Shown here in pieces: positions 41,113-49,829 of a DNA stretch of 64,000 nt. A program made the position numbers and the translations under genes. The stretch spans positions 11,290 to 75,289 of the forward strand of contig CAUEFI010000015.1 of the NCBI GenBank assembly GCA_958477305.1, in the 5' to 3' direction. The notes below the pieces were generated by a model that did not search any database, had not been told where the DNA came from, and saw only the letters and a list, made by a program, of their open reading frames with translations. Positions within the stretch are counted from its first letter, which is position 1, and each line of letters opens with the position of its first letter. The stretch comes from HGM12998 sp900756495. GTDB taxonomy: Bacteria > Bacillota > Clostridia > Oscillospirales > Oscillospiraceae.

Positions 41113-41122
41113 TTGTATACCA
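41113..41122 (+). promoter_or_regulatory. GTATAC-centred operator, AraC gene
   Basis: TTGTATACCA at about +6 to +15 is a near-palindrome that matches one half of the TRAP site and one half of the radical SAM cluster site. Confidence 0.55.
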
Positions 41123-41222
41123 TTTATGGCAGTACGCTTTCCTGCCCCAAAAGGCTTTCCCTGCGGGGCGCGGCCGCAGGGCAGGAGCTGCGCGGACACA
41201 AGACAGTTGAGAGGTGGTTACC

Positions 41223-42461
41223 GTGGATCACAATATCGTCCTCTGCGCCGGCCGGGACGCCCCACAGGCGGCGGACCGCCAGGAGCTGCTGACGGAGCTC
41301 CTCCAGGGCTGCGGGGAGTTTCCCCTCAGCCGGGCGCAGCACGGCCTGAATCTGGGGGGAATGGGTTACTATCTCTTTCTGGGTGAGCTGGCAAATCCGG
41401 CGCCCGGCGGCTGCCGGTCCGGCAAGCGCCTGCCTCCCCCCTCAGAGGAGCTGCTGCACGGATGCGCCGGGATCGTCGGGCGGTATAGCGGCGGCGAGGT
41501 CTTTTTCCTTCCCCCCGACCAGCTGTGCATCATCCTCAACGATCCCGACGCCGATCGCCAGGCGGGCCGCAGGTCCGCTCTGGAGCAGATGCTCCGGGAG
41601 CTGACCGCCTGCACCGGCAGCCATCTGTCCTGCCGCTACCTCAGCGGCCGTGCGGAGGACTTTCAGGGCCTGCGGGAGGCCTATGAGCGCTACCGTGCGG
41701 ATAAGCCACGCTTTTTCTTTCTGCGGGATCTGCCGGTTATCCGGCAGGAGCAGGTAGCGGGGCGGCAGGAGCCCAATCTGAGAGAGGTCCATGCCATGAC
41801 CCGGGAAATTGCGGAGATGATCCGGCTGGATCCGGCCGCCCCGGAGCTGGAACGCAGGCTTCACACCCTGTTTTTTGACCTGCTGAAGCCCGGCATGAGC
41901 CTTCCGCTGTACGAATCCAGTATGGCCGCCATCCAGAGCGCCGTCGCCGAGGCCCGGTACGGCTGGGGCGGCGCCGTCCCGGCTGATTTCCTCCACTCCT
42001 CCATTGAGGAGCAGTACGGCCTCCTGCTGGACAGGATTCACGCGCTGCAAGCCGCTCAGGGACTTCCGCGGCAGAGAAAGCTCGCCATTGTGCGCAAGGC
42101 TGTCCAATATATAGAGGCCCACTACGACCAGGATATCTCGGTGGGCGATATCGCGGGGGCCCTCTATCTCAGCGCGGTCTATCTGGGTCAGGTATTCAAG
42201 CGCGAGATGGGAATCGGCGTCTTCCAGTATGTCATCCGCTTCCGCATTGAACAGGCGCAGAAGCTCCTGCGCGAGACCGACGATTTTATATACGCGGTCT
42301 CAGAGAAGGTGGGCTTTCACGAGTTCCGGCATTTCTCCAGGACCTTTAAGGCCATGACCGGATTTCATCCGACGGAATACCGGGCCCAATTCCGGAGCGG
42401 AGGGCTCAGCACACCGCCATGCACCTCATCTGAAGGGCGTATTGTGCACAGAGCTGTATGA
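41223..42461 (+). CDS. AraC-family transcriptional regulator
   Basis: 412 residues. The C-terminal ~100 residues are two helix-turn-helix motifs: DISVGDIAGALYLSAVYLGQ (first) and DFIYAVSEKVGFHEFRHFSR (second), ending FKAMTGFHPTEYRAQF. The N-terminal ~290 residues resemble those of the larger AraC protein at 47137 (the GGEVFFL-PDQLCIILND / GGEVFYIKLTQVCIVIND match is clear), so the two are paralogues. The GTG at 41223 is chosen for its GAGAGG 8 bases upstream. Its last ~75 codons are duplicated at 46799-47028. Confidence 0.87.
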   Translation: MDHNIVLCAGRDAPQAADRQELLTELLQGCGEFPLSRAQHGLNLGGMGYYLFLGELANPAPGGCRSGKRLPPPSEELLHGCAGIVGRYSGGEVFFLPPDQLCIILNDPDADRQAGRRSALEQMLRELTACTGSHLSCRYLSGRAEDFQGLREAYERYRADKPRFFFLRDLPVIRQEQVAGRQEPNLREVHAMTREIAEMIRLDPAAPELERRLHTLFFDLLKPGMSLPLYESSMAAIQSAVAEARYGWGGAVPADFLHSSIEEQYGLLLDRIHALQAAQGLPRQRKLAIVRKAVQYIEAHYDQDISVGDIAGALYLSAVYLGQVFKREMGIGVFQYVIRFRIEQAQKLLRETDDFIYAVSEKVGFHEFRHFSRTFKAMTGFHPTEYRAQFRSGGLSTPPCTSSEGRIVHRAV

Positions 42462-42544
42462 AAGATATATATATGGACAGGCGCGCCTCCCGGCGCGCCT
42501 GTCCATTTTATTGCGCAAACACTGGCCTATGAAATGATACCGGG
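42231..42544. repeat. Direct repeat, left copy
   Basis: 314 bases covering the last ~75 codons of the AraC gene, the terminator and the last codons of the LysR gene. It is repeated at 46799-47114 with four transitions near its left end, a 2-bp AT insertion and an inverted hairpin loop. Confidence 0.9.
42475..42508. terminator. Terminator between AraC and LysR genes
   Basis: A 13-bp perfect stem (GGACAGGCGCGCC and complement) with loop TCCC, then ATTTTATT on the plus strand. Confidence 0.85.
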
Positions 42545-43465
42545 GGCGTCCTGCAGCTCTTCCCCCGCCTTCAGGATCTGGAACAGCTTCTCCGCGTTAC
42601 GGCTGAGCGGCCGGGTCCTGCTGGTCATCATCAGCAGCCGCCGCTTCAGCGGGCAGTCGGTGATGTTGAGGGAGAGGAGGCTCCCCTGCCGCAGCTTCTC
42701 CGCCGCGCAGTGCAGGGGCACGAAGCTGTAGCCCAGGCCGCGCTCCGTCATCAGGATCTGCAGCTCGATGTTGGCCATCTCCACCGCCGGGGACATGGTG
42801 AGTCCCCGTTGGCGAAACATCTCCTCAAAGAACTGCCGGGTGGCTGTGTCGGGCACCCACATAATCAGTGGATAGGGGCTGAGTTCGGCCAGGCTCAACG
42901 GCCGCCCGGCCAAGTGCGCGTACTGGCGGCCCACGATCACCACGTCCTGGTACTCGTGGAGCAGCTCGCAGCTCAGGCTTGGGGCGAAGGCAGTAGACTG
43001 AGTAGGCGAGGCATCAGCCAAAATGCAGAAATCCAGGATGCCCGCCTCCAGGGCCTCAATCAGCTCCGCCCCATCCTTCTGCACGATCCGCAGCTTGACG
43101 TTGGGGTTCTGAGCCCGGAAGCGTTCCGTCAGACCCAGCAGGTAGTCCCGCCGGATATCCAGATCGTCGGTGCCGATGCGCACGATGCCGGTGCTGGCGC
43201 ATTTCATCTGCTCCAGCTCCTCCTCCGCCGAGAAGAGCAGTTCACAGGCGGTGATAATTCTCTGATAGATCATCTGGCCCTCGCCCGTCAGCGAAACTCC
43301 CTTCTTGGAGCGGTGGAAGAGCCGGCACCCCAGCTGCCCCTCCAGGTTCTGAATGGAGCGGGTGACGCTGGGCTGGGTCAGAGAGAGCTCCTGGGCCGCA
43401 GTGGTAATGCTGCGGTATTTGGCTACGTAGTAGAAGACCTTAAAGTACTCAAAGCTCGTCGACAT
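42527..43465 (-). CDS. LysR-family transcriptional regulator
   Basis: 312 residues. The N-terminal helix-turn-helix reads SITTAAQELSLTQPSVTRSI, with QLGCRLFHRSKKGVSLT after it; the rest is the LysR substrate-binding domain. The ATG at 43465 has GGGAGAG upstream. It is divergent from the sodium:solute symporter operon, its likely target. Its last codons are part of the direct repeat copied at 47105-47114. Confidence 0.93.
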   Translation of the reverse strand: MSTSFEYFKVFYYVAKYRSITTAAQELSLTQPSVTRSIQNLEGQLGCRLFHRSKKGVSLTGEGQMIYQRIITACELLFSAEEELEQMKCASTGIVRIGTDDLDIRRDYLLGLTERFRAQNPNVKLRIVQKDGAELIEALEAGILDFCILADASPTQSTAFAPSLSCELLHEYQDVVIVGRQYAHLAGRPLSLAELSPYPLIMWVPDTATRQFFEEMFRQRGLTMSPAVEMANIELQILMTERGLGYSFVPLHCAAEKLRQGSLLSLNITDCPLKRRLLMMTSRTRPLSRNAEKLFQILKAGEELQDAPGIIS

Positions 43466-43790
43466 CGCCGTCTCTCCCAACCATACGAAATTTATATTTG
43501 ACCCATAGAAAACATTCATTATCTTTCCTTCAAACTTTATAGTATAATAGCACACGCAGAACAACTTGTAAATATCGCACAAAAATTATTCTTTTATTTC
43601 GCCATTCAATCGTCATAATTAACATGCATGCTTTTCATTCGGAATTCGTATGGGACGGCCTTGCGCGGCTCCTCCTTGAGAGGGGTGGCGCGCCGTTCGA
43701 ATTTCACAGGAGGGGGGAACGCCATCGGTTTCTGCGGCTGACTTCGAGAGGAATCTGCTCCGGCAAAAATTGAGAGGAGGGAAAACCAAG
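43466..43790. promoter_or_regulatory. Divergent region, LysR / symporter
   Basis: 325 bases, A/T-rich near LysR. A minus promoter TTGTTC (43564-43559), 17 bp, TATAAA (43541-43536) reads toward LysR. No clear plus promoter was found for the symporter; an activator-dependent one is likely. GTTCGAATTTCAC at 43695 is not part of a tRNA. Confidence 0.5.
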
Positions 43791-45257
43791 ATGATACCGA
43801 TTATCATCGCGATTGTGTATTTTGGCTTCTTCAGCATCTTCTTCGGCCTCCGCGCTCGGAAGAAAATGGCGAGGGAGAGCGGAAACTTCTTCACCGCCGC
43901 CGGTCAAATGGGCTGGGTGGCCGTCATGTGTACCTTCACCCTGGCGCCCCTGGGCGGCGGTCACACCAGTTCTCTGTGGCAGGCGTCCGCCGGCATGGGC
44001 ATGGGGGCCGCCTGGTGGGGCATCTTCTCCGGCGGCCTGATGGTCCCAATCTTCCTGCTGTGGTTCGGCCCCATGTTCCGCAAACTCAAGGTCCAGACCT
44101 TCCCCCAGGCCCTGGGCAAAATCTTCGGGCCCAAGGCGAAGATCTGGAACTCCTGTGTGGCCCCCGCCGGCTGGCTGGGCATCACCATGTCCGAGCTGCT
44201 GGGCTCCGCCACCGTGGTCTACTGCCTGGGCGGCGGCAAGTTGGAGTTCGTCCCCTGCGTCTTCATCGCGGCCATCCTGTTCATCGTGTACATTTGGTTT
44301 GCCGGAATGCTTCAGGCCTCCTACATGAACATCATCAACGCGGCCATGCTGATCGGCGGCAGCTTCTTCGCTGTCTTTTACCTGGGCACCCAGCTCCCCG
44401 GCGGCTATCAGGGCGTGTTCGACACCTATGCCGCCGTGGGTGAGCAGTGGCGCACCAATCTGTTCCACATTTCTCCCGATATCGTCTGGGGGCAGATGGT
44501 TCCCTGCATCATCCTGTGCATCTTCTCGGTCTCCAGTGAGCACGCCATGTACCAGCCCATGCTGGGCGCCAAGGACGAAAACGCCATCCGCAAGGGCGCC
44601 CTGCCGGGCGGCCTCATCAACGCCATGGCCTGCATCCCCTTCGTCATCATGGGCGTGGTTGCCACCGCCATGCCTGAGATCACCGGCACCAATACCCTGC
44701 TGATGCTTCCCAACCTGGCGCTGCACTACCTGCCCCCCGTGGTGGTCGGCATCCTGATGGTGGCCCTGCTCTGCGCCCTGCTGTCCACCGGTGCCGGCAT
44801 GGTCATGGCCATCTCCCACGTGGTCTGCGACGACCTCATTGACCCCTGCCGCAAGGTACCCGCCGCCCCCAAGAGGAAACTGTGGACCAGCCGCATCGTC
44901 TGCGTCATCGTGACCCTGGCCGCCGCCATCCCCGCCCTAAAGGTGGAAGTGGTCATACAGCTCTTCTTCTGGTGCTTCTCCCTGAGCCTGCCCATCTTCA
45001 TCTGCTACCTCATCGGCATGTGGTGGAAGGTGAGCCGCCCTGCGGCCTGGATCAACCTTTTTGCCTCTCTGGCTGTAAACTTCTGGTGGACTTTCGCCTG
45101 CCCCTCCTGGTGTCCGCCGCAGTTCTCCCTTAGCTTCTATCCCGTGTTCGTGGTCACCGTAGTGCTGGGGATCGTGCTCAACCTGGTCCTGCCCGGCAAG
45201 AAGGGCCTGCTGCGGCAGATCAAGGATCAGGAGATGGCCGAGCGGCTACCCGGCTGA
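43791..45257 (+). CDS. Sodium:solute symporter family permease
   Basis: 488 residues, ~13 helices. FTAAGQMGWVAVMCTFTLAPLGGGHT and CALLSTGAGMVMAISHVVCDDLI are typical of the SSS family (core helices TM1 and TM8). Two tiny membrane proteins follow at 35 and 151 bases. GAGAGGAGGG precedes the ATG. The substrate may be a carboxylate or amine taken up for the dehydrogenase encoded downstream; not certain. Confidence 0.88.
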   Translation: MIPIIIAIVYFGFFSIFFGLRARKKMARESGNFFTAAGQMGWVAVMCTFTLAPLGGGHTSSLWQASAGMGMGAAWWGIFSGGLMVPIFLLWFGPMFRKLKVQTFPQALGKIFGPKAKIWNSCVAPAGWLGITMSELLGSATVVYCLGGGKLEFVPCVFIAAILFIVYIWFAGMLQASYMNIINAAMLIGGSFFAVFYLGTQLPGGYQGVFDTYAAVGEQWRTNLFHISPDIVWGQMVPCIILCIFSVSSEHAMYQPMLGAKDENAIRKGALPGGLINAMACIPFVIMGVVATAMPEITGTNTLLMLPNLALHYLPPVVVGILMVALLCALLSTGAGMVMAISHVVCDDLIDPCRKVPAAPKRKLWTSRIVCVIVTLAAAIPALKVEVVIQLFFWCFSLSLPIFICYLIGMWWKVSRPAAWINLFASLAVNFWWTFACPSWCPPQFSLSFYPVFVVTVVLGIVLNLVLPGKKGLLRQIKDQEMAERLPG

Positions 45258-45291
45258 ACCGGCCGTACAGGTATTGTAAGGAGGTAACAGT

Positions 45292-45396
45292 ATGAATTGG
45301 GCATATGCCAGCATCATCCAGGCCTTCGTGGTCTCCCTGGTTCTGATTCTGATTTGGATCGGCATCTATAAAATCACCAGCGGGCGCTCGAAATAA
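45292..45396 (+). CDS. Symporter small accessory protein 1
   Basis: 34 residues: MNWAYASIIQAFVVSLVLIL starts the product, mostly one transmembrane helix, ending YKITSGRSK. AAGGAGGT lies 8 bases before the ATG. Such small accessory proteins are known beside sodium:solute symporters in Firmicutes; the role here is inferred from position. Confidence 0.7.
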   Translation: MNWAYASIIQAFVVSLVLILIWIGIYKITSGRSK

Positions 45397-45408
45397 GGAG
45401 GGCGAAAC

Positions 45409-45519
45409 ATGGTACTGTTTGTTGCATGTTATCTGATTGGCGTCATCGCCGTTCTAGGCATCTGGGGTATTATTGCCTACCGGAAGCAGGTCCAACGGGG
45501 CGAAATTCAGGAGGAGTAA
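45409..45519 (+). CDS. Symporter small accessory protein 2
   Basis: 36 residues: one helix (VACYLIGVIAVLGIWGIIAY) and a charged tail RKQVQRGEIQEE. The ribosome site AAGGAGGG is 12 bases after the previous stop. A second mini-subunit of the symporter is likely. Confidence 0.7.
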   Translation: MVLFVACYLIGVIAVLGIWGIIAYRKQVQRGEIQEE

Positions 45520-45550
45520 CCCTACCAAATCAATTCATCGTCATGTGGAA

Positions 45551-45592
45551 CGCGGAAGAGCCGTTTGCCCTCCGGCATCCGGCTCTTCCGCG
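45551..45592 (+). repeat. Hairpin before alcohol dehydrogenase gene
   Basis: A 13-bp perfect stem (CGCGGAAGAGCCG and complement) with a 16-nt loop, then GTTTAT. It lies between the symporter genes and the dehydrogenase; possibly partial termination or RNA processing. Confidence 0.5.
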
Positions 45593-45615
45593 GTTTATGG
45601 AAAGGAGCGTCTCTT

Positions 45616-46713
45616 ATGCGGATACAAGCTGCGGTCGTAGAAGAGAAGGGCCAGGACTTCCGGATTGTGGACATGGAGCTGGATCCCCCTAAGGCCGGCG
45701 AAGTCCTGGTAAAGGTGACTGCCTGCGGCGTCTGCCACACCGACGACGTGGCCCGCAACCAGCTGGCCCCCGTCCCCCTGCCCGCCGTTTTCGGCCACGA
45801 GGGCTGCGGCGTCATTGAGCAGGTGGGCTCTGGGGTCACCGGCTTTCAGCCGGGGGATCGGGTGGGCTTCTCCTACGGCTACTGCGGCCACTGTGAGGCC
45901 TGCCGCACCGGCAAGCCTTACGGCTGCAAGGACAACTACTCACTGAACTTCGGCGGCCTCCAGTACGACGGCACTAAACGGCTGCACTACAATGGCCGGG
46001 CGGTCTCCTCTTTTTTCGGTCAGGCCGCCTTCGCCACTCACTCAGTGGTCCATGTCAACAACCTGATCCCCGCCCCCGACGACGTTCCGCTGGAGCTCAT
46101 TGGTCCCCTGGGCTGCGGTATCCAGACCGGGGCAGGGGCCATCTTCAACTATCTCCATCCTGAACCCGACGCGGCCATCATCGTCACTGGCTGCGGTCCG
46201 GTGGGCCTGAGCGCCATCATGGCGGCCAAAATCGCCGGGTGCGGCAAGATCATCGCCTGCGATATCGTGCCCTCCCGGCTTGAGCTGGCCCTGGAGCTGG
46301 GCGCCACCCACGCGCTCAACTCCAAAGAGGTGCCCAGCGTACCAGAGGCGGTGCGCGCACTCACCGGTGGTCTGGGAACCCACTACGCGGTGGACTGCAC
46401 CGGTATCGGCCCCTGTGTGCGCCAGTCTCTCAATTGCACCCGGCCCACCGGAACCTGCGTCATCCTGGGCGCTACCCAGGATCTGACCATTAACGTGGAG
46501 TCCGAGCTCATGGGCAAGGCTAAGACCCTGGCCGGACTGGTGGAGGGGTCATCCATTCCTCAGGTCTTTATCCCCAAGCTGCTTAGCTACTACCGCCAAG
46601 GCAAATTCCCATTTGACCGGCTCATTCAGTTTTATGACTTCAAGGACATCAACCTGGCCTTTGCAGATACTAAGAGCGGCAGGGTTCTCAAGGCGGTCTT
46701 GACCATGCCCTGA
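45616..46713 (+). CDS. Zinc alcohol dehydrogenase (aryl-alcohol type)
   Basis: 365 residues. Catalytic zinc site CGVCHTDDVARN and GHEGCGVIEQVG; structural zinc Cys in YCGHCEACRTGKPYGC; NAD-binding GCGPVGLSAIMAAKIAGC. The layout and length fit the benzyl-alcohol/aryl-alcohol dehydrogenase branch of class III-like enzymes (EC 1.1.1.90 group). AAAGGAG lies ~9 bases before the ATG. Its aldehyde product could be a substrate for a molybdenum aldehyde oxidase matured by the 34-41 kb cluster; that link is speculative. Confidence 0.88.
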   Translation: MRIQAAVVEEKGQDFRIVDMELDPPKAGEVLVKVTACGVCHTDDVARNQLAPVPLPAVFGHEGCGVIEQVGSGVTGFQPGDRVGFSYGYCGHCEACRTGKPYGCKDNYSLNFGGLQYDGTKRLHYNGRAVSSFFGQAAFATHSVVHVNNLIPAPDDVPLELIGPLGCGIQTGAGAIFNYLHPEPDAAIIVTGCGPVGLSAIMAAKIAGCGKIIACDIVPSRLELALELGATHALNSKEVPSVPEAVRALTGGLGTHYAVDCTGIGPCVRQSLNCTRPTGTCVILGATQDLTINVESELMGKAKTLAGLVEGSSIPQVFIPKLLSYYRQGKFPFDRLIQFYDFKDINLAFADTKSGRVLKAVLTMP

Positions 46714-46798
46714 CCCTCTTGAAAAGGCTCCCTCCCAGAGCCACTGCGGTATTCGCGGTGCCGGCGGCAGGCCAGGTGACAGCACGGAAGAACTCTCC

Positions 46799-47114
46799 GT
46801 CATCCGCTTCCGCGTTGAATAGGCGCAGAAGCTCCTGCGCGAGACCGGCGATTTTATATGCGCGGTCTCAGAGAAGGTGGGCTTTCACGAGTTCCGGCAT
46901 TTCTCCAGGACCTTTAAGGCCATGACCGGATTTCATCCGACGGAATACCGGGCCCAATTCCGGAGCGGAGGGCTCAGCACACCGCCATGCACCTCATCTG
47001 AAGGGCGTATTGTGCACAGAGCTGTATGAAAGATATATATATATGGACAGGCGCGCCGGGAGGCGCGCCTGTCCATTTTATTGCGCAAACACTGGCCTAT
47101 GAAATGATACCGGG
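46799..47114. pseudogene. Direct repeat, right copy, with AraC 3' fragment
   Basis: 316 bases nearly identical to 42231-42544. It carries the AraC C-terminal coding part, with GAACAG changed to GAATAG (an in-frame stop), plus the terminator and the last LysR codons, and no promoter or start. Its four transitions lie in the first ~70 bases; the rest is identical but for a 2-bp AT insertion and the hairpin loop reading GGGA instead of TCCC. It is non-coding now. Confidence 0.9.
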
Positions 47115-47118
47115 CGGG

Positions 47119-47149
47119 GGGGCATGTTGACATTTTTCAAACAAGCCCT
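47119..47149. repeat. 85-bp element, truncated copy C
   Basis: The right ~30 bases, GGGCATGTTGACAT then TTTCAAACAAGCCCT, match copy B with one change. The left part is lost and the fragment abuts the 46799-47114 repeat. It supplies the Gly-Leu-Val-stop end of the AraC gene. Confidence 0.7.
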
Positions 47150-48732
47150 GACCTATCATAACCCTTCAGGAATTCTGTCGGCGTCAGGCCGGTCTGCTTC
47201 TTGAATGTCTTTGAAAAGTTGCGGACGTCCCGAAAGCCGCTCTTTGCCGCCACCATATAAACAGGGTAATCCGTCCTTTCCAGGAGAACCTTTGCGTGCT
47301 TGATGCGATAATGGATTAAATATTGGATGATGCTTATATTGAGCGAATTTTTAAAAATACGGCTGAGGTACGTCTCGCTGACATACAGCTTTTCAGCAAT
47401 TGCAGAAATCGTGATATTCTCTTGATAATGCGCGTTGATATAATCAATCGCGCTGTTCAAAAGCGTACCCGTCCTCGCCTGTCTGACGCCGTTTTGTTTG
47501 ATTCGAACCGCTTGGATAATGCGGCTGAGCGCTTCATACTCCTCCTCAATGGATGAGTGGCGCAGCCGATCGCTGTCAAGCCAGTCGGTTATAACCACCT
47601 CGTCAATATTGCCGTATACCTTTCTCAGCACAGAGCCAATCACGGACAGGCAGTAGTAATACATCGGCATATTCATGGAGCATTTCAGAACGTTGAAAAA
47701 CAGGTGGCGCAGGGTGTTGTCCAGCTCGGCGTTCGCTATGTCATAGGAAATATAGCGCGACAATTGATTCAGCACGTCATTGATCTCGTCCGCATTCACC
47801 TCGTCTTTTATTTTTGGCAGGGACGCAGACTGAATGATCTGCTTTTCCTTGGTAAAGAACGACACGTTGCGCTCCGACAGGTAACGGTTGTAGAGGGTCC
47901 GGAAGTCGGCAATACTTTTGACTCGGTTGCTGAAATAGCAGATGGATCTCTGAGAGCCGACAACGGCGGCCAGCTGCTTGAGCATTGCATTGAGCTTCGC
48001 CCGCTTTTGCACTTTACTGTTGATATGCAAATCGTTTATGACAATGCATACCTGCGTCAATTTGATATAAAAAACTTCTCCGCCGTTATACTGCGCCAGG
48101 ACTTCTTCACATTGCCGCTTCATCGTTGTCCCGATCATGTTATAGATGTCTTTGTACATGCAGTGCCCGACATAAACCATAAAATTGAGTTCCCAAAAAA
48201 ACAGATGGTATCCCCTGTCCCGGAAGTCAAAGCCGAACCTTTCGCGGTAGTACTGTATTTCGCGGTGCGTACAGCCGAGCAGCAGTTCATTCAAGGCGTT
48301 TTGGCGTTCGCTCTGGATGCAGAATGTGTCGGCCGCCTCCTCTCTCCAGACCGCAGAGCGATAATACACCCGCCGGCATGGGTGGACCTGATTCAGCGCC
48401 TCTTCAAAATAAGCCGCCAGTTGTTCGGACAGCGGGAGAACCGTCTCGTCGGAAAGCACATATTGGATACTCCCATCCGGCATGATGGTGAATAGGATGA
48501 TCGCCGGACAGTAGTCGGCGGCTTCCAGATCCAGCATGAGATCCTGCGCGTGACACATGGGAAACGACGCCTGGATGATAAGCGCGTCCGTATGCTCCCC
48601 GGCCGAAGAGAAAAAGTGCTCTGGAAAGACATCCATCCAGCGCTTCATGGTAAAATCGCCGCATTCGGGAGACGCACCGGCCAAAAGATTGCGGACAGCG
48701 CCATCGCTCAACAATGTGTAAGTTGCCATCAT
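47137..48732 (-). CDS. Large AraC-family regulator of the catabolic island
   Basis: 531 residues. The C-terminal DNA-binding domain has ITISAIAEKLYVSETYLSRI and VYMVAAKSGFRDVRNFSKTF, ending KKQTGLTPTEFLKGYDRSGLV. The ~420-residue N-terminal part is longer than usual and has paralogous segments in the AraC at 41223. The gene is visibly more A/T-rich than its neighbours, hinting at transfer. AAAGGAG precedes two adjacent ATGs. Likely activator of the divergent promoters at 62.4-62.6 kb. Its final codons lie in repeat copy C. Confidence 0.85.
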   Translation of the reverse strand: MMATYTLLSDGAVRNLLAGASPECGDFTMKRWMDVFPEHFFSSAGEHTDALIIQASFPMCHAQDLMLDLEAADYCPAIILFTIMPDGSIQYVLSDETVLPLSEQLAAYFEEALNQVHPCRRVYYRSAVWREEAADTFCIQSERQNALNELLLGCTHREIQYYRERFGFDFRDRGYHLFFWELNFMVYVGHCMYKDIYNMIGTTMKRQCEEVLAQYNGGEVFYIKLTQVCIVINDLHINSKVQKRAKLNAMLKQLAAVVGSQRSICYFSNRVKSIADFRTLYNRYLSERNVSFFTKEKQIIQSASLPKIKDEVNADEINDVLNQLSRYISYDIANAELDNTLRHLFFNVLKCSMNMPMYYYCLSVIGSVLRKVYGNIDEVVITDWLDSDRLRHSSIEEEYEALSRIIQAVRIKQNGVRQARTGTLLNSAIDYINAHYQENITISAIAEKLYVSETYLSRIFKNSLNISIIQYLIHYRIKHAKVLLERTDYPVYMVAAKSGFRDVRNFSKTFKKQTGLTPTEFLKGYDRSGLV

Positions 48733-48804
48733 ACTTCTCCTTTCCAGCGGCTATTTTATAACATCCCGGCGTATTTATTACACTGCCCGATCGGAAGCGC
48801 TCTT

Positions 48805-49785
48805 TCAGGGGCACATCAGGGACAGCGCTTCCTCCAGCGAGATTTCCCCAAAGTAGTCTGACAGCTCGAATCCGGAGAGTACAGCGGCAATATCATGCTG
48901 CGTATACGGTGTTCCCTCCAGCGCCTTCTTCAGAGGCGCCGCCTCCTCCCGCGCCATATAATCGCCAAAGAACGTGCAGGAGCGGATTCTGCCATCCTGT
49001 ACGTCCGCCCGGAACTCAAGGATACCGCCGGGAAACTTCTCACGCCGGGAGACGCTGTATGCCGGGGAATGGCCGTAGTTCCACTCCCATGTACGGTATT
49101 TGGTCTCTGACAGCAGCTCAATTTCGCTGTGCTCTGCCCGGCTGAGCTCGCGGGGAACCACCTCGCCCTCGCACAAAAGCGATAGAAATTGTCTCCAGAA
49201 ATCCTCCAGCGTAAGCGATGGGGGCAGGTAGTCCGCAATATTGCCGACACGGCTTTGAACCGACTTGGTGCTCTTGGAGGAAAATTTGAACGGGTCGGGC
49301 CTCAAAGCGGCGGCAATCCGCCCGGTGTCGGATCGAAAGAGCAGGCAGCCATGGTGTAAAATCCGCTTGCCGTACAGGCGCTGCGCCGCACCGGAGACCT
49401 TTTTGCCATTGACTACAATGTCGTTTTTCCCGCTCACTTCGGCGGGGACGCCCATGTACCGCAGAGCACAGCACACCCGCTCTGAAAAGTGCGCGATGCT
49501 CATCGCCCCTAAATCACACACGTCCGTGATAAAGGAGTAGTTCAGATTCCCCATATCGTGATAAACTGCTCCGCCGCCGGTCATACGACGCACGACGCGA
49601 ATTTGATGCTCCTGTACATATGCCGAATTGATCTCCTCGGCGGTGTTTTGATTCAGGCCCACGACGACGGCATTTTCATTCTGCCAGAGAATCAGCAGAT
49701 CGCCGCCGGTGCAGTGGGTCAGCTGGTACTCTTCAAACGCGAGATTGTAGCAGGGATCCGTACAATGGGTTTCCATATAAATCAT
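48805..49785 (-). CDS. lplA: Lipoate-protein ligase A
   Basis: 326 residues. NLAFEEYQL, LILWQNENAVVVGLNQN, RRMTGGGAVYHDMGNLNYSF and NDIVVNGKKVSGAAQ are the LplA signature blocks; the Lys in NGKKVSG forms the lipoyl-adenylate contact. The C-terminal accessory domain is present (SRREKFPGGILEF). It charges free lipoate onto lipoyl domains, here presumably E2 Lys43 of the complex encoded at 52.6-57.2 kb. GGAGGGGG precedes the ATG. Confidence 0.93.
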   Translation of the reverse strand: MIYMETHCTDPCYNLAFEEYQLTHCTGGDLLILWQNENAVVVGLNQNTAEEINSAYVQEHQIRVVRRMTGGGAVYHDMGNLNYSFITDVCDLGAMSIAHFSERVCCALRYMGVPAEVSGKNDIVVNGKKVSGAAQRLYGKRILHHGCLLFRSDTGRIAAALRPDPFKFSSKSTKSVQSRVGNIADYLPPSLTLEDFWRQFLSLLCEGEVVPRELSRAEHSEIELLSETKYRTWEWNYGHSPAYSVSRREKFPGGILEFRADVQDGRIRSCTFFGDYMAREEAAPLKKALEGTPYTQHDIAAVLSGFELSDYFGEISLEEALSLMCP

Positions 49786-49829
49786 GTCAACGCCGCCCCC
49801 TCCATGCTCAAAGCGCCGGGCCCGCCAGG

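Larger units (their letters stand above)
40744..41222. promoter_or_regulatory. Divergent control region, radical SAM cluster / AraC
   Basis: 479 bases without a gene. They hold a minus promoter (40928-40956), a plus promoter (41072-41100) and GTATAC-centred sites at 40900-40909 and 41113-41122, with a weaker AGTATACCT at 40913. The operators sit just downstream of each predicted start site. Confidence 0.6.

Noticed and set aside
43690..43710. GTTCGAATTTCAC, like a tRNA T-loop
   Set aside because: No acceptor stem, anticodon arm or D-arm can be folded around it; it is part of the symporter leader.
42545..46798. Composite transposon bounded by the direct repeats
   Set aside because: The repeats carry AraC and LysR gene ends, not transposase or terminal inverted repeats; duplication is simpler.
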